From Adiantum capillus-veneris (lineage: Eukaryota > Streptophyta > Polypodiopsida > Polypodiales > Pteridaceae), in the NCBI GenBank assembly GCA_014529385.2, contig CM043968.1, positions 130,692,018 through 130,756,017 on the forward strand: a stretch of DNA of 64,000 nucleotides, read 5' to 3'. Positions 11,997 to 21,480 of this stretch are shown here, one piece after another; the first letter of the stretch is position 1; each line of letters opens with the position of its first letter. The notes beneath the pieces are model-generated. The model was not told the DNA's origin, made no database searches, and worked only from the letters and a program-made list of their open reading frames with translations. The position numbers were made by a program, and so were the translations under genes.

Positions 11997-12573
11997 TGTG
12001 CGCTCCTTGCCGCACTGTCGAAGCAAGGGACTTGCCAATACACCGTATGCGAGCCACAAACGGCTCCAAGCACACAACAAGCCTAAACTAGCAAGCTCAA
12101 GAAAACAAAGGGTGTGTCACTCACCGCTCTACGCTCGCCTTCGTGGTGGATTCCTCGCCGCGATGAAGAAGAAGCTGCAGTCGTGCCGCGCTCAACCGCT
12201 TCGCCGCCGTCGTGCCTTCGTAATGCTCGATCGCGCACACACTCTCCCTCTCTCTCTCTCTCACACACACACACACAAGGAGGTGAAGAAGAAGAAGATG
12301 GAGATGGAGCAAGAGCACTCTTCAATTGCACAAATGAGAGAATGAGTAAAAATTAGGTTTAGTTGGCTTTTATAGGAGCTCACCCCATTCACACTTGGGC
12401 GCCCATGCTTAACCAACTAATCCCTTGAATGTCCAAGTTAAAGTGCGCCTCTCATCGACGATCACTCTACCTTTCCCTATTGGTCCGAAAGGCCCGGTAC
12501 CTGACTCTACTAAATAATACATAATACACATCCATCGTAGGTGATGGGTGTCCGTGAGCCGTGAGGGTTAACA
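11997..12573 (-). repeat. B1 3' LTR
   Basis: 577 bp. On the minus strand it starts TGTTAACCCTCAC and ends GAGCGCACA. A TATA box on the minus strand lies at 12365-12376 (CCTATAAAAGCC). A (TC)n(AC)n microsatellite at about 12240-12278 varies in length among all four B LTRs in the window. Confidence 0.95.
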
Positions 12574-12586
12574 TGCCCCCCTTCTT
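12574..12586 (-). other. B1 polypurine tract
   Basis: Minus strand AAGAAGGGGGGCA directly before the LTR start TGTTAACC. The same tract (with one change) precedes the B2 3' LTR. Confidence 0.9.
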
Positions 12587-14205
12587 GATGTAGATTCCGT
12601 CCTCGGAAGCTATTGAGTTGAAGCTGGTTCGTCGAGGTGGAAGAGCATTTGAGATGAATGTCCTTAGCCTTCTTCAGTCACTGCAAAATCAAACAACATT
12701 GGCACAGTAATTGCATTCTCATAAAAAGCATATGTAGTTTTAGGTAGACACATTGATTGGTAAAAGAATTTCAAACAATTTGTTAGCAATGAACATTAAA
12801 TTTCAATGTAATCAAATGCATAAACAGATGTAAAGGTAGAAAATTAAACAAGTCTGGGGTCGCTAATTTGACGATCGAAAGGCACTAGAGATCAAATATT
12901 AATACCATGGGTAAGCTTCTTAATTTTCTGTGGTCAATTAAGTTGTTTAATCGCGAGAGCCAAGTATTCATGTTCAAGGGCTGACTAGAGGCTATATCTA
13001 GAAAACCTTGTAGTTAAGCTACCATAAAAGGAATTTTTCATGAAATCATCACCTGACTGATTACTTTTTCTTTGACCCCCCAAGTCTTTTCACACTGATT
13101 CAATTTTGAAGTGGGTGCTTATTTTGTATGCCTTGGGTTTTTTGCTTTTCAAGGAAAAGCGCCCACACTGGGAACCTCTAGGGCTCTAGTACCATAGGCA
13201 ATACATGTGAGTGAAGTACCAAATCAAGCTGAGATTTCTCTTCCAGCTTAAAATTTTACATTGTGGCACTTTGATTTTTTGCTTGTTCATTTTCAGCATT
13301 TAAATTTTGTAACTTTGGGGGGTCATATAACACTAATACACTCCCCAGGCTCATCACATTAGTAAACTCCCTTTATAATACTTAAGCTAAAGGTCAATAG
13401 GGTTAAGCCCACTAGAAAGCCCTAGTACATTTCATACAATGCTGCCTAAATCGGATTAAGAACCTAAGTAACCATTGCTTATTAGGAAGGCATTCCCCAT
13501 GGTATTAAGAGAAGATTTCTAATACCTAGCTTGGTCAAACTAGCTTAGTCGGACTGCTTGATTTTTACCCCTAAACAAGTGATTATGACAAAAGATTGCA
13601 TTGAATTAAATGTTTGATACTAACCAATGCGCTGAATATTATGCTACCAATCACAATCAAAGCAGACAATCATAGATGCAAAAAAGATAAGGGCAATGCT
13701 AATGGACAAGAAACACCTGTTTGTGTTGATGGTCGCGCTTGATTTGAAGTGTGAACGAGAGAAAGGTTCCATGAAGGTCCAAATCCTATCAATAGCAACA
13801 CGCTCCTGTACACACTAGGAAACAAAAGGAATACCTCCAGGAGGCACATCAGTGGGAAAAGAGATCTTTGCTAATCACTCAACTCTAAAACAGAAACACT
13901 CCTATCGTACTAATCTTACCTACCCTCCATCACTCAAGTGATGAGGATCGAAGGTGTTTTATGGCATAGGTTTCTGTTTCACTGTACCAAATGTGACATG
14001 TGTAGGTCTGAGTCAATGTTTTGACTTTAATGTGCATACTCGTTTGCTAATTGCTCTTGCTCTTTTTTTTTTGTTTTTTTTTTGTGAGTATAAAGCTTTA
14101 TATGTACATTCCCTAAGATTGGAATTGATAGGTCAGGGAAAAAGGTTGAGAGGGAAACAAATGAATGAGGACTGTCAGCAAACACTCCCCCCTTCCTTGG
14201 GTAGA
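12587..14205 (-). other. B1 3' non-coding region with a conserved island
   Basis: About 1.6 kb without a supported gene. Most of it does not align by eye with the equivalent part of B2. The stretch at about 13110-13260 is a clear exception: it contains AAGCGCCCACACTGGGAACC and TCTAGGGCTCTAGTACCATA and matches 33330-33480 in B2. The 143-aa ORF present in B2 at 34045-34476 is missing here. Confidence 0.7.
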
Positions 14206-14898
14206 TCATACCTTTTGAAATGAGCTTGTCACCCTTTGAAACCAATTGTTCCAGTTGGTAATAGGTGAGGATTTTTGCCAGTAGTTTTCTATTACCCTAG
14301 GTGCCTCGTCAAGTTGCAAGGGTGGTAAGGTACTCTCCCAGGATTGAACTTGAAGTGGTTCATCAGGTGATTCTTGAACACTGGGAGGTGTGGATTCTTT
14401 TGTAGCTTCATTGAGGTCCATTACTATAGATGGAGGCTGTGTAGAAGCTTTTACCTCTATGGATGTATTATATGAGGAGCTAGAAGCTTCATGGGACTGC
14501 CCCCTTCCTGAGCTAGGTGGAACAAATCGTTCTTTCTTTGGTACCCAAACTAGCTCGGGAGCGGGTGTGTAGCGTTCTGTGATTTTTTTCTTTCCACGAT
14601 CATTGATTCGTTTTGGAGATACGGGATTGGGCTCACTTGGGTCAGGTGATAGGTAAGAGCACAATCTACGTTTTGGCACCCAGATTTGATCATTTCCTTG
14701 ATAGTAGCCTTGGGCTTCCAATAGTCGTTTAGGGATCCATCACAACATTTTCTTACTTTTCTTGGAGCGAGTGGTACGTTTCTTACAAGGCTTCTGTTTT
14801 TTAGCACTAGCTATGGTCACTAAAGAAGCTTTAGGGACCCACTTGTATGTTTTCCTCGTTACATTAGGATGAGTCTTGTCGGAAGCGATATGCATTGC
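14206..14898 (-). pseudogene. B1 WVPK-repeat C-terminal region
   Basis: This continues the gag-protease reading frame after a TAA (14896-14898). It reads AMHIASDKTHPNVTRKTYK, then four W(V/I)PK motifs: YKWVPKASL, WIPKRLLEA, IWVPKRRLC and VWVPKKERF. A basic linker (KKRTTRSKKSKK) lies between the first two, and a Ser/Pro/Glu-rich tail ends near EAPRVIENYWQKSSPITNWN. An in-frame TGA precedes WIPK near 14743. Homologous to residues about 155-378 of the B2 ORF at 35885-34749. Function unknown; the repeats and basic charge suggest a nucleic-acid or protein interaction role, which is only inference. Confidence 0.8.
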
Positions 14899-17800
14899 TT
14901 ATAGCATATTTAAGGGTATACGCATTTCATCCCCCTCAGGTGTTACCCAGGTCGTCCCCCTATTTCCCCAAGTGTCTATGGTTGATGCTAGGTGGACCCA
15001 ATCCACATTGTCCGACTCCGTCATCCCAGGTAGGATATCCATATAAGGAGAATCTTGGCCAATGTCTGTATCCTTCTTACAAGTGTAACAATATTGTAGT
15101 GGGGCCGAGTGAACTGTGGTGTCAGAGCGATGATCAATAATGGTTTTACTCCCTAAGGGGTGTACCTTACCAGTCACCAAATCCACTCTAAGGACAGAGT
15201 CTTGGAATTGCAAATAGACATGATTTTTAGACCAATCGTGAACCATTTGTGCTTCCCTCATGAATGGTCGTCCTAAAATCATTTCATATGACATAAGGTG
15301 TTTAGAGAAATCCATTACAATGAACGTATGTCGTACCTTGTGTCCTAGAACTTTGATCTTAAGATCCTTGAGCATCCCCATAGGTTTGGCTATGGTACCA
15401 TTTGCCATCTTTACCACAATGTTAGTAACACTGAGGCGGGGTTTTCCCATGGATTCCCAACAATCTTTTGTAACGATGCTAACTCCCGCACCACCATCAA
15501 GAATTCCCTTTATAGTTAATCCCTTGGTAGTGATGGGTAGGGTCGCATTAGACTCGTCGCCTTCAAAATACTGGCCTAATTCGTTAATGGGTACCTCGAT
15601 CACAGAATCGTGTCCATCTAAGTCAAGTGATTGCACATGATTTTCCTCATCAATCATAATCGAGTCAGGCCTATTTGGTTGCGCAAACTGCGGTAATCCC
15701 GTTTGTAGCTCTCCGTTAAGGAATGCTCGAAGTGCAAGGAATAACTCAGGATCTCCATACAGCTTTGCTATGATCGTGGTTCGGACCTCAGAAGACATGA
15801 AGTCCACTAGTTTGGCAACATTCATTGGCGTTTTGTAGGGTGTAGGTCCTTGACTAGGAACTGGTGAGGATGGAATCTCATATTCCTCAATGGGATCAGG
15901 TATTCCTTCGTTAAACATCCTTTCCAACAAGAAGGGTGTATGCTCACTTTCTGATGTCCTGTCCTCACTCCCTTCTTGGATGATACTAGATATGGCTAAC
16001 GGTCTATGGTTCATGTGGGGTGGATGAACTTGCGTGGGAAACACTGTGTCATGAATTTTGATATGCATGGGTTCTGGTTCTAGTTTCCTTTGAGTCTCCT
16101 CCACTAAACCTCTTAGATGTTTCACCTGCTTAATCTCGTCTACAGGGTTTGGGTACGTCCCAATCTTCTTTTTACGATTCTTCCCTTTTTGCCCCTGCGG
16201 TTTATCTTGGGGGTCTTGGATTGGATTTGGAAACACTTGTGGTGTTTTCAAAGGCTCTTTATGGTTTTCTCTTATTCGGTTTTCATTTGGTTCCATGTTA
16301 CGGTTTTCTTTGTCGGTCTTTCCCTTTGTGGTATTGGTTCTAGTCTCCATTGTGTCGACTGAATCTGAATCATCCTCGAGGTCATTCATATACACGGGGT
16401 CATCTCCTGTTCCTATGTTTGTTTTGGAACTTGGCTTTGAATTTTCCGTATTCTGCGACTTCTTCCTTCGTGTCTTCTTTTTCTTTGCTTGGATAATTGA
16501 CGCGGTATCTCTCTCTTCGAGGATATGTCCTGGCCCTTGAAGCATGGACCGTGTAATCGCATAAGCGGGTGCGACGGGTGGTATTGGTGATGTCACAGTA
16601 GCAATTTCGACCAAATTCAGGGGTGTGATTTTAAGCGCATTTGGGTTATAGGGGCATTGGGCAATCAAGTGATCTATGCCACAACGATTACATCTGAGTA
16701 TTGGCATTGCAGACGTGCTCCCTTGATTCACTTGCATCTGTGCAGCATTCTTTTGCAGCCTAATAGGGCACTCCGCTACTCGATGTGGTCCCCCACACTC
16801 GTAGCATTGAAGAGGTGGCCTCCTAGCCTGGGTGTTGATATTTTGACCTCTGGATGCGAGAGCAGCAGCTTGATAAACCGGCTTGACTTGTCCCCAACAA
16901 TCTTCCATGTAGTATATAGGACACTCTTCCAATGTATCAAGTCCGTAGGCAATACTAGTGTCTATTTCCTCCTCACAACCATCTGCATAAGCATTAGATG
17001 GCTCGCAACCCACTTGGTTCATAGGGGCGACTCTTGGATGCGGGGGCTGCGGTCCTAGCACAGGAGGTGGTAGCGGTGTAGCTTGTACAACATTTTGAGG
17101 TCTAGGGACCATGTGTTGCGGTAGTTGCTCAACAGGTGGAGTAGGCATCAATACAGGAGCTCGAGGCGCATCCGTCCAGGCTACAGGTGGTCTATTTGCC
17201 ATCATACGTTTGATCATTAAACAATCCTTAGCTTGGTGACCATACCTACCACATGCGTTGCAAGTTCCATTAAATTTTACTCTAAACGTAGGGCACTCAG
17301 TAGTGCTATGTGGACCTAAGCAAATGGAACACCATTGTTGCTCCCTTCTTGGATACATGTGACTATTTTGAGGGGGTCGATTATCCTTAAGAGACTCTTG
17401 GATTGCCTTGGTGAGGTCTGTCAAGAATGTCTCAAATACCTTTGGCTCATTGGCAATGGGCTTTGCAGTCATGGGTTCATACTCAATGGCTTGTGAGCTA
17501 GTGGATCTCGTGTCAGTAGACACCCTCATGCCTGCTATCATCAAGTTGTCCTCTAATTGGATTGCATTGGCAGTGACATCTTCCCAGGTTGTGATACCTC
17601 TAATCACTAGTCCATTATAGATTCCTTCATTCCTCAACCCTCGAATGAATCGATCAAGCAGTTGGTTATTGTTGAAGCGCTCATTTACAGGGCAGCGAGA
17701 GTTTAAGTGCTTTAGACGACTAATGAAGTCCCTTACTGACTCTCCTTCCTTACGTTCGGCCTTTTGTAGCTGAGATGCTACACCCCAAAGCACACCTTCT

Positions 17801-19386
17801 CGTATGTACTCCTTTAGAAACAACCTTCGAAGGGTAGGGTAGATTGTTTTCTCGTCCACCCTTAGGGTCCTATACCAATCTCCAGCCTTCCCACTTAATG
17901 TCAAGCTTAAGGCATTGCACTTATGTAGTTCGTTGCGTTCCCCTAAGGAATCACATACTTGTTCAAACACTTCAATGTGTTTTCTAGCATCTTCGTCCCC
18001 ATTGAATTTTTGCGTGAGTTTGGCAATTTGTACTGCCTTACTTCTAGGCTCTCTATCAGATGCATGACGCATATTTTCCGCGATAGATCGACCTATGGTT
18101 TGAGCAAACGCTGCCAAGTCACCTATGTGAGGAGGTAGGGCCGGTGGAGGTACTCTTGGAATCATATGTGGGAGAGGAACGGGTACCGGTCTTGGCATAT
18201 GTGTAGATGATGCAGGATATGGAACATAACCGGGCATAGGTCCACTCGGATAAGAGCTAGGGAGCGGCACTCGAGGAGCATAAGCAAGTGGTACAATTGG
18301 AGGTGTGGGGGCCATGTGTGCATAAGGGGCTAGAGGCACATATGGTCGAGGCCCCATATTAGGTACTACGACACTAGGTAGTGGCACTGCGCTAACCGTA
18401 GATGTCATCGGTACATTCTCTGTCAGGCTTATCCCTGGAGTGAGCACTGTGTTTTCCTTAATAGAGGGTTGAGCCAAGTTAGGGAAGCTAAAGTTTTCGC
18501 TCGGAGGCTCAGATTGCATAGAGACCCCAGGTGAAATGACGTAAGATTGGTCCATGGGACTCATTAGAGGAGTCTCCATTTGTGATAGAGTAGGCTGTTG
18601 AGCCTTACTCGTATCCAGAAATCTCATGGGGCCAGTTGAGAGTATATCTACCCCTCGGTTTTGCCTTTCTGATTGAATAATGCCATGGATAACATTACAG
18701 ATCATTTTCTGTTGATCTTCGATGCTCGTGGCACTAGAGGTGGATTGTACAATCTCTATCCATCCTACATGGTAGGCGTGGCCAGAGTGTAGATCCGTCA
18801 ACACCTCAGTGTGGAGGTCGTATGTCCAATGATCATTAATGAACAATCCTTCTAGAGTCGACGTGTTAAGGGTTTCTTGTGAGGTAGAAGCAATGTTGCT
18901 CCCCGTGGTTTTACTTGCCACCAACGGTACTCTAGAGGGAACTTTTGAAGGAGGCAGCTCAACAGGGCCTTCTTGGTAAGAAGTTGGTAGGATATCCACA
19001 TGGACACTCTTTGGGGGTGTGGGGTCCACGTGCGATGTGAAAGGAGATTCCACTTCCCCACCCCCTTCGCGTGCTTCATCTGCATCAGGTTCCGAGCGAG
19101 TAGCTCTACCTAATGTTTCCATGAAACGGCTAAACATACTAGTACTAGGCTGTGGAGCTTCGGGAGGTGCATGGCCTTCTCTCTCAGTGTTTTGGGTAGG
19201 GTATGCTTCCATGATTTCTGAGTCGGAGGAGGAATCACTAGCGGCTATTTTAGGGTCTTGGGTGGTGCTACCTTGTGTCCCCGCTGAGGGTCTAGAGCTT
19301 ATCGTGGATGGGTAATGGGTGTCCGTATGAACAGAGGCACTTTCAATATGCTCGTGTTCTAGCACCCGCCCAGAGCGTAAGTGCAT
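14899..19386 (-). CDS. B1 gag-protease polyprotein (1495 aa)
   Basis: Long intact frame starting MHLRSGRVLE. Residues 335-420 are proline-rich. Residues about 455-620 are the retrotransposon gag core (FNGDEDARKHIEVFEQ, then AGDWYRTL, then VRDFISRLKHLNSR). Four CCHC knuckles follow at residues 686-698, 709-722, 861-873 and 899-911. Only the second (CNACGRYGHQAKDC) has canonical CX2CX4HX4C spacing; the others are CX2CX3HX4C. A retropepsin domain lies at about 1285-1410 with active site ILDGGAGVS (DGGA near residue 1297) and MILGRPFM. The product would form the virus-like particle and process it. The end (EMRIPLNML) lies just before the internal deletion that removed pol. Closely similar to the B2 gag. 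Confidence 0.92.
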   Translation of the reverse strand: MHLRSGRVLEHEHIESASVHTDTHYPSTISSRPSAGTQGSTTQDPKIAASDSSSDSEIMEAYPTQNTEREGHAPPEAPQPSTSMFSRFMETLGRATRSEPDADEAREGGGEVESPFTSHVDPTPPKSVHVDILPTSYQEGPVELPPSKVPSRVPLVASKTTGSNIASTSQETLNTSTLEGLFINDHWTYDLHTEVLTDLHSGHAYHVGWIEIVQSTSSATSIEDQQKMICNVIHGIIQSERQNRGVDILSTGPMRFLDTSKAQQPTLSQMETPLMSPMDQSYVISPGVSMQSEPPSENFSFPNLAQPSIKENTVLTPGISLTENVPMTSTVSAVPLPSVVVPNMGPRPYVPLAPYAHMAPTPPIVPLAYAPRVPLPSSYPSGPMPGYVPYPASSTHMPRPVPVPLPHMIPRVPPPALPPHIGDLAAFAQTIGRSIAENMRHASDREPRSKAVQIAKLTQKFNGDEDARKHIEVFEQVCDSLGERNELHKCNALSLTLSGKAGDWYRTLRVDEKTIYPTLRRLFLKEYIREGVLWGVASQLQKAERKEGESVRDFISRLKHLNSRCPVNERFNNNQLLDRFIRGLRNEGIYNGLVIRGITTWEDVTANAIQLEDNLMIAGMRVSTDTRSTSSQAIEYEPMTAKPIANEPKVFETFLTDLTKAIQESLKDNRPPQNSHMYPRREQQWCSICLGPHSTTECPTFRVKFNGTCNACGRYGHQAKDCLMIKRMMANRPPVAWTDAPRAPVLMPTPPVEQLPQHMVPRPQNVVQATPLPPPVLGPQPPHPRVAPMNQVGCEPSNAYADGCEEEIDTSIAYGLDTLEECPIYYMEDCWGQVKPVYQAAALASRGQNINTQARRPPLQCYECGGPHRVAECPIRLQKNAAQMQVNQGSTSAMPILRCNRCGIDHLIAQCPYNPNALKITPLNLVEIATVTSPIPPVAPAYAITRSMLQGPGHILEERDTASIIQAKKKKTRRKKSQNTENSKPSSKTNIGTGDDPVYMNDLEDDSDSVDTMETRTNTTKGKTDKENRNMEPNENRIRENHKEPLKTPQVFPNPIQDPQDKPQGQKGKNRKKKIGTYPNPVDEIKQVKHLRGLVEETQRKLEPEPMHIKIHDTVFPTQVHPPHMNHRPLAISSIIQEGSEDRTSESEHTPFLLERMFNEGIPDPIEEYEIPSSPVPSQGPTPYKTPMNVAKLVDFMSSEVRTTIIAKLYGDPELFLALRAFLNGELQTGLPQFAQPNRPDSIMIDEENHVQSLDLDGHDSVIEVPINELGQYFEGDESNATLPITTKGLTIKGILDGGAGVSIVTKDCWESMGKPRLSVTNIVVKMANGTIAKPMGMLKDLKIKVLGHKVRHTFIVMDFSKHLMSYEMILGRPFMREAQMVHDWSKNHVYLQFQDSVLRVDLVTGKVHPLGSKTIIDHRSDTTVHSAPLQYCYTCKKDTDIGQDSPYMDILPGMTESDNVDWVHLASTIDTWGNRGTTWVTPEGDEMRIPLNML

Positions 19387-20330
19387 GTGCTTTTGATACC
19401 CTAAGGTGTCAAAAAGCTGCTCTAGGAGGCCTTGTGACTAGTTTTTAGCGTGTTTTTTGTTTGTTTTTTTGCTAGATTTTTTAGAGCGTGTCGTGGAATG
19501 GGCCGTGTGATAGATCAAAACGAGCGTATCGGTCAGAGGGTCGTGCCGTGCTTTACAGCCCTCCGTTTGGTCACTCTATGCCCTCGGAATCCCTAAAACT
19601 GTCAATTTCCAGTAGGGAACTAGGCCCAAACTAGAAAGTCTAAGGGTGCAAGTGGGAAGAGAAAGGAGGAGAGTGGAGGACTTGTCCCACATGCTCTCAT
19701 TCTCTCTTGAGGGAGTAGGGTATATATATAAGAGTGAGTTTAGTATATATCATAAGATTGAGGACTGGGGCTTGGGCTTGGGCTTGGGCAAATGATCTCG
19801 ATCCCGATCTATCTTTTATACAACCCAATCCGTCCGTTTTAAGAGTCACGTTTTTTATTTTCGAAAAATTTCGCCGCCCGCTCACTCGCGTTTTTTTATT
19901 TCCGAATTTTTTCTTTTTTCTTTTTTCTTTTTCTTTTTTTTTTTTTTGGGGAGAAAAAATAAAAAACTTTTTTTTTTTTTGCAGAAAATACAGAAATTGA
20001 AAACGCAGGTATGCAAAAAATGCAGAAATAGCAGAAAATTGCAGAAATTGCAGGAAAAAACGCAGAAATTGCAGAAACTGCAGAAATTGCAGGAAAATGA
20101 AAAAAACGCAGAAATGCAGAAAATTGCAGAAATTGAAAACGCCGAACTTGAAAATGCAGAAATTGCGGAAATTGAAAAAACGCAGACAATAGCAGAAATT
20201 GAAACTTGACAGCAATTGCAGAAAACGCAAAAAAACAGAAATCTCCACACACTCCTTCCCTGCCTTTCCTATGATAGAAATTGCACCACAAGGAAGCGTA
20301 AAGTGCTAACCGAGCTTAGTGTAGGGCATA
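19387..20330 (-). other. B1 leader with A-rich degenerate repeats
   Basis: About 940 bp of 5' leader between PBS and gag. On the + strand 19980-20230 is made of degenerate GCAGAAATT / GCAGAAAAT units with homopolymer A and T tracts at 19880-19980, and a short (GGGCTT)n run sits near 19770. Apparent open frames here (19697-20291) are low-complexity translations and not credible genes. Confidence 0.75.
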
Positions 20331-20348
20331 TCCCCGGCAACGGCGCCA
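20331..20348 (-). other. B1 primer binding site (tRNA-Asp)
   Basis: Minus strand TGGCGCCGTTGCCGGGGA, four bases inside the 5' LTR. From established knowledge this is the tRNA-Asp-complementary PBS typical of the plant Athila/Tat branch of Ty3/gypsy. Confidence 0.9.
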
Positions 20349-20352
20349 AAAA

Positions 20353-20602
20353 TGTGCGCTCCTTGCCGCACTGTCGAAGCAAGGGACTTGCCAATACACC
20401 GTATGCGAGCCACAAACGGCTCCAAGCACACAACAAGCCTAAACTAGCAAGCTCAAGAAAACAAAGGGTGTGTCACTCACCGCTCTACGCTCGCCTTCGT
20501 GGTGGATTCCTCGCCGCGATGAAGAAGAAGCTGCAGTCGTGCCGCGCTCAACCGCTTCGCCGCCGTCGTGCCTTCGTAATGCTCGATCGCACACACACTC
20601 TC

Positions 20603-20635
<33 letters not shown>

Positions 20636-20931
20636 AGGAGGTGAAGAAGAAGAAGATGGAGATGGAGCAAGAGCACTCTTCAATTGCACAAATGAGAGAA
20701 TGAGTAAAAATTAGGTTTAGTTGGCTTTTATAGGAGCTCACCCCATTCACACTTGGGCGCCCATGCTTAACCAACTAATCCCTTGAATGTCCAAGTTAAA
20801 GTGCGCCTCTCATCGACGATCACTCTACCTTTCCCTATTGGTCCGACAAGCCCGGTACCTGACTCTACTAAATAATACATAATACACATCCATCGTAGGT
20901 GATGGGTGTCCGTGAGCCGTGAGGGTTAACA
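20353..20931 (-). repeat. B1 5' LTR
   Basis: 579 bp, nearly identical to 11997-12573. Minus-strand TATA box at about 20723-20734. Followed by target duplication GGCTG. Confidence 0.95.
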
Positions 20932-21006
20932 GGCTGTGGGTTGTTGTTGTCTCTGATTGTGCTTGCCCCAGCTCCAATTGAGCAGCACGGGAGCTTCGAA
21001 GGGTGT

Positions 21007-21480
21007 TTAGAGGCCGCTCTTCTTGTTGCCCGCCCCGGACCGCCTCATCATGTACACAGAAACTGAGCTCTTCATTGACTTATCAATAGCAAGAGGATTT
21101 ACAAGTGGAATAGTGCGAACACGCTCACTAGCATCTATATACATGTTCTTTCCCTTGTAGGTGAAGTAGATTCTCCTTTTAGGGTACTTCATGTTGGCAG
21201 CCATGTGTTCAAACCATGGTGCCCCTAGGATAACATCCTCATGTTGGAGAGGAGAGATGAATAAGTCTTCCTTGTCGACATAGCTTTGGACATGAAGCCT
21301 CAACTTCCCAATCAAGGGAGTAACGGAGGCTTGTTGTCCCTTGAAAGCTGCATCAGCCACTACTATATCTCCCATCTCAAAAGCTTGAATGTCGAACTTG
21401 GTGGCCAACTCCATTGATATGAAGTTAAGAGTAGAGCCAGGGTCAAACAAGATGAAGGCATCATGCTCTCTTACCTTTCC
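21007..21480 (-). pseudogene. Element A protease
   Basis: In the same frame as gag, after a single in-frame TGA at the end of the gag frame (near 21478-21480). The retropepsin active site reads ILFDPGSTLNFIS, with DPG instead of the usual D(S/T)G, followed by the flap-like region and VILGAPWFEHM, the typical 'ILG-P-W' helix motif. The frame stops after KKSGL at 21007 and the PR-RT linker is then disrupted. The DPG variant may be inactive or a lineage variant; I cannot tell. Confidence 0.85.

Larger units (their letters stand above)
11992..20936 (-). mobile_element. Element B1: non-autonomous Athila/Tat-like gypsy element
   Basis: LTRs at 11997-12573 and 20353-20931, flanked by a perfect 5-bp target duplication GGCTG (11992-11996 and 20932-20936). 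PBS (20331-20348) and PPT (12574-12586) set minus orientation. It encodes a gag-protease frame (19386-14899) and the WVPK-repeat C-terminal part (14895-14206), but RT, RNase H, integrase and the second protease found in B2 are absent, removed by one in-frame deletion near 14872-14880. The two LTRs differ by only a few bases and microsatellite length by eye, so insertion is recent. Movement would need proteins from a B2-like partner. Confidence 0.95.

Noticed and set aside
12083-12356. Overlapping ORFs across B LTRs (RRGIHHEGERR, CVCEREREGE types)
   Set aside because: Microsatellite-driven frames repeated in all four B LTRs; not supported as genes.
16117-16540. Overlapping + strand open frames rich in Phe, Leu and Val opposite the B1 gag (and 40826-41249 in B2)
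   Set aside because: Antisense shadows of the gag-protease frame; present in both copies only because the gag is conserved.
19697-20291. Long minus-strand frames rich in Phe, Cys and Ala
   Set aside because: Low-complexity translations of the GCAGAAATT repeats and of poly-A/T tracts in the B1 leader. The same happens in B2 (44587-44925).
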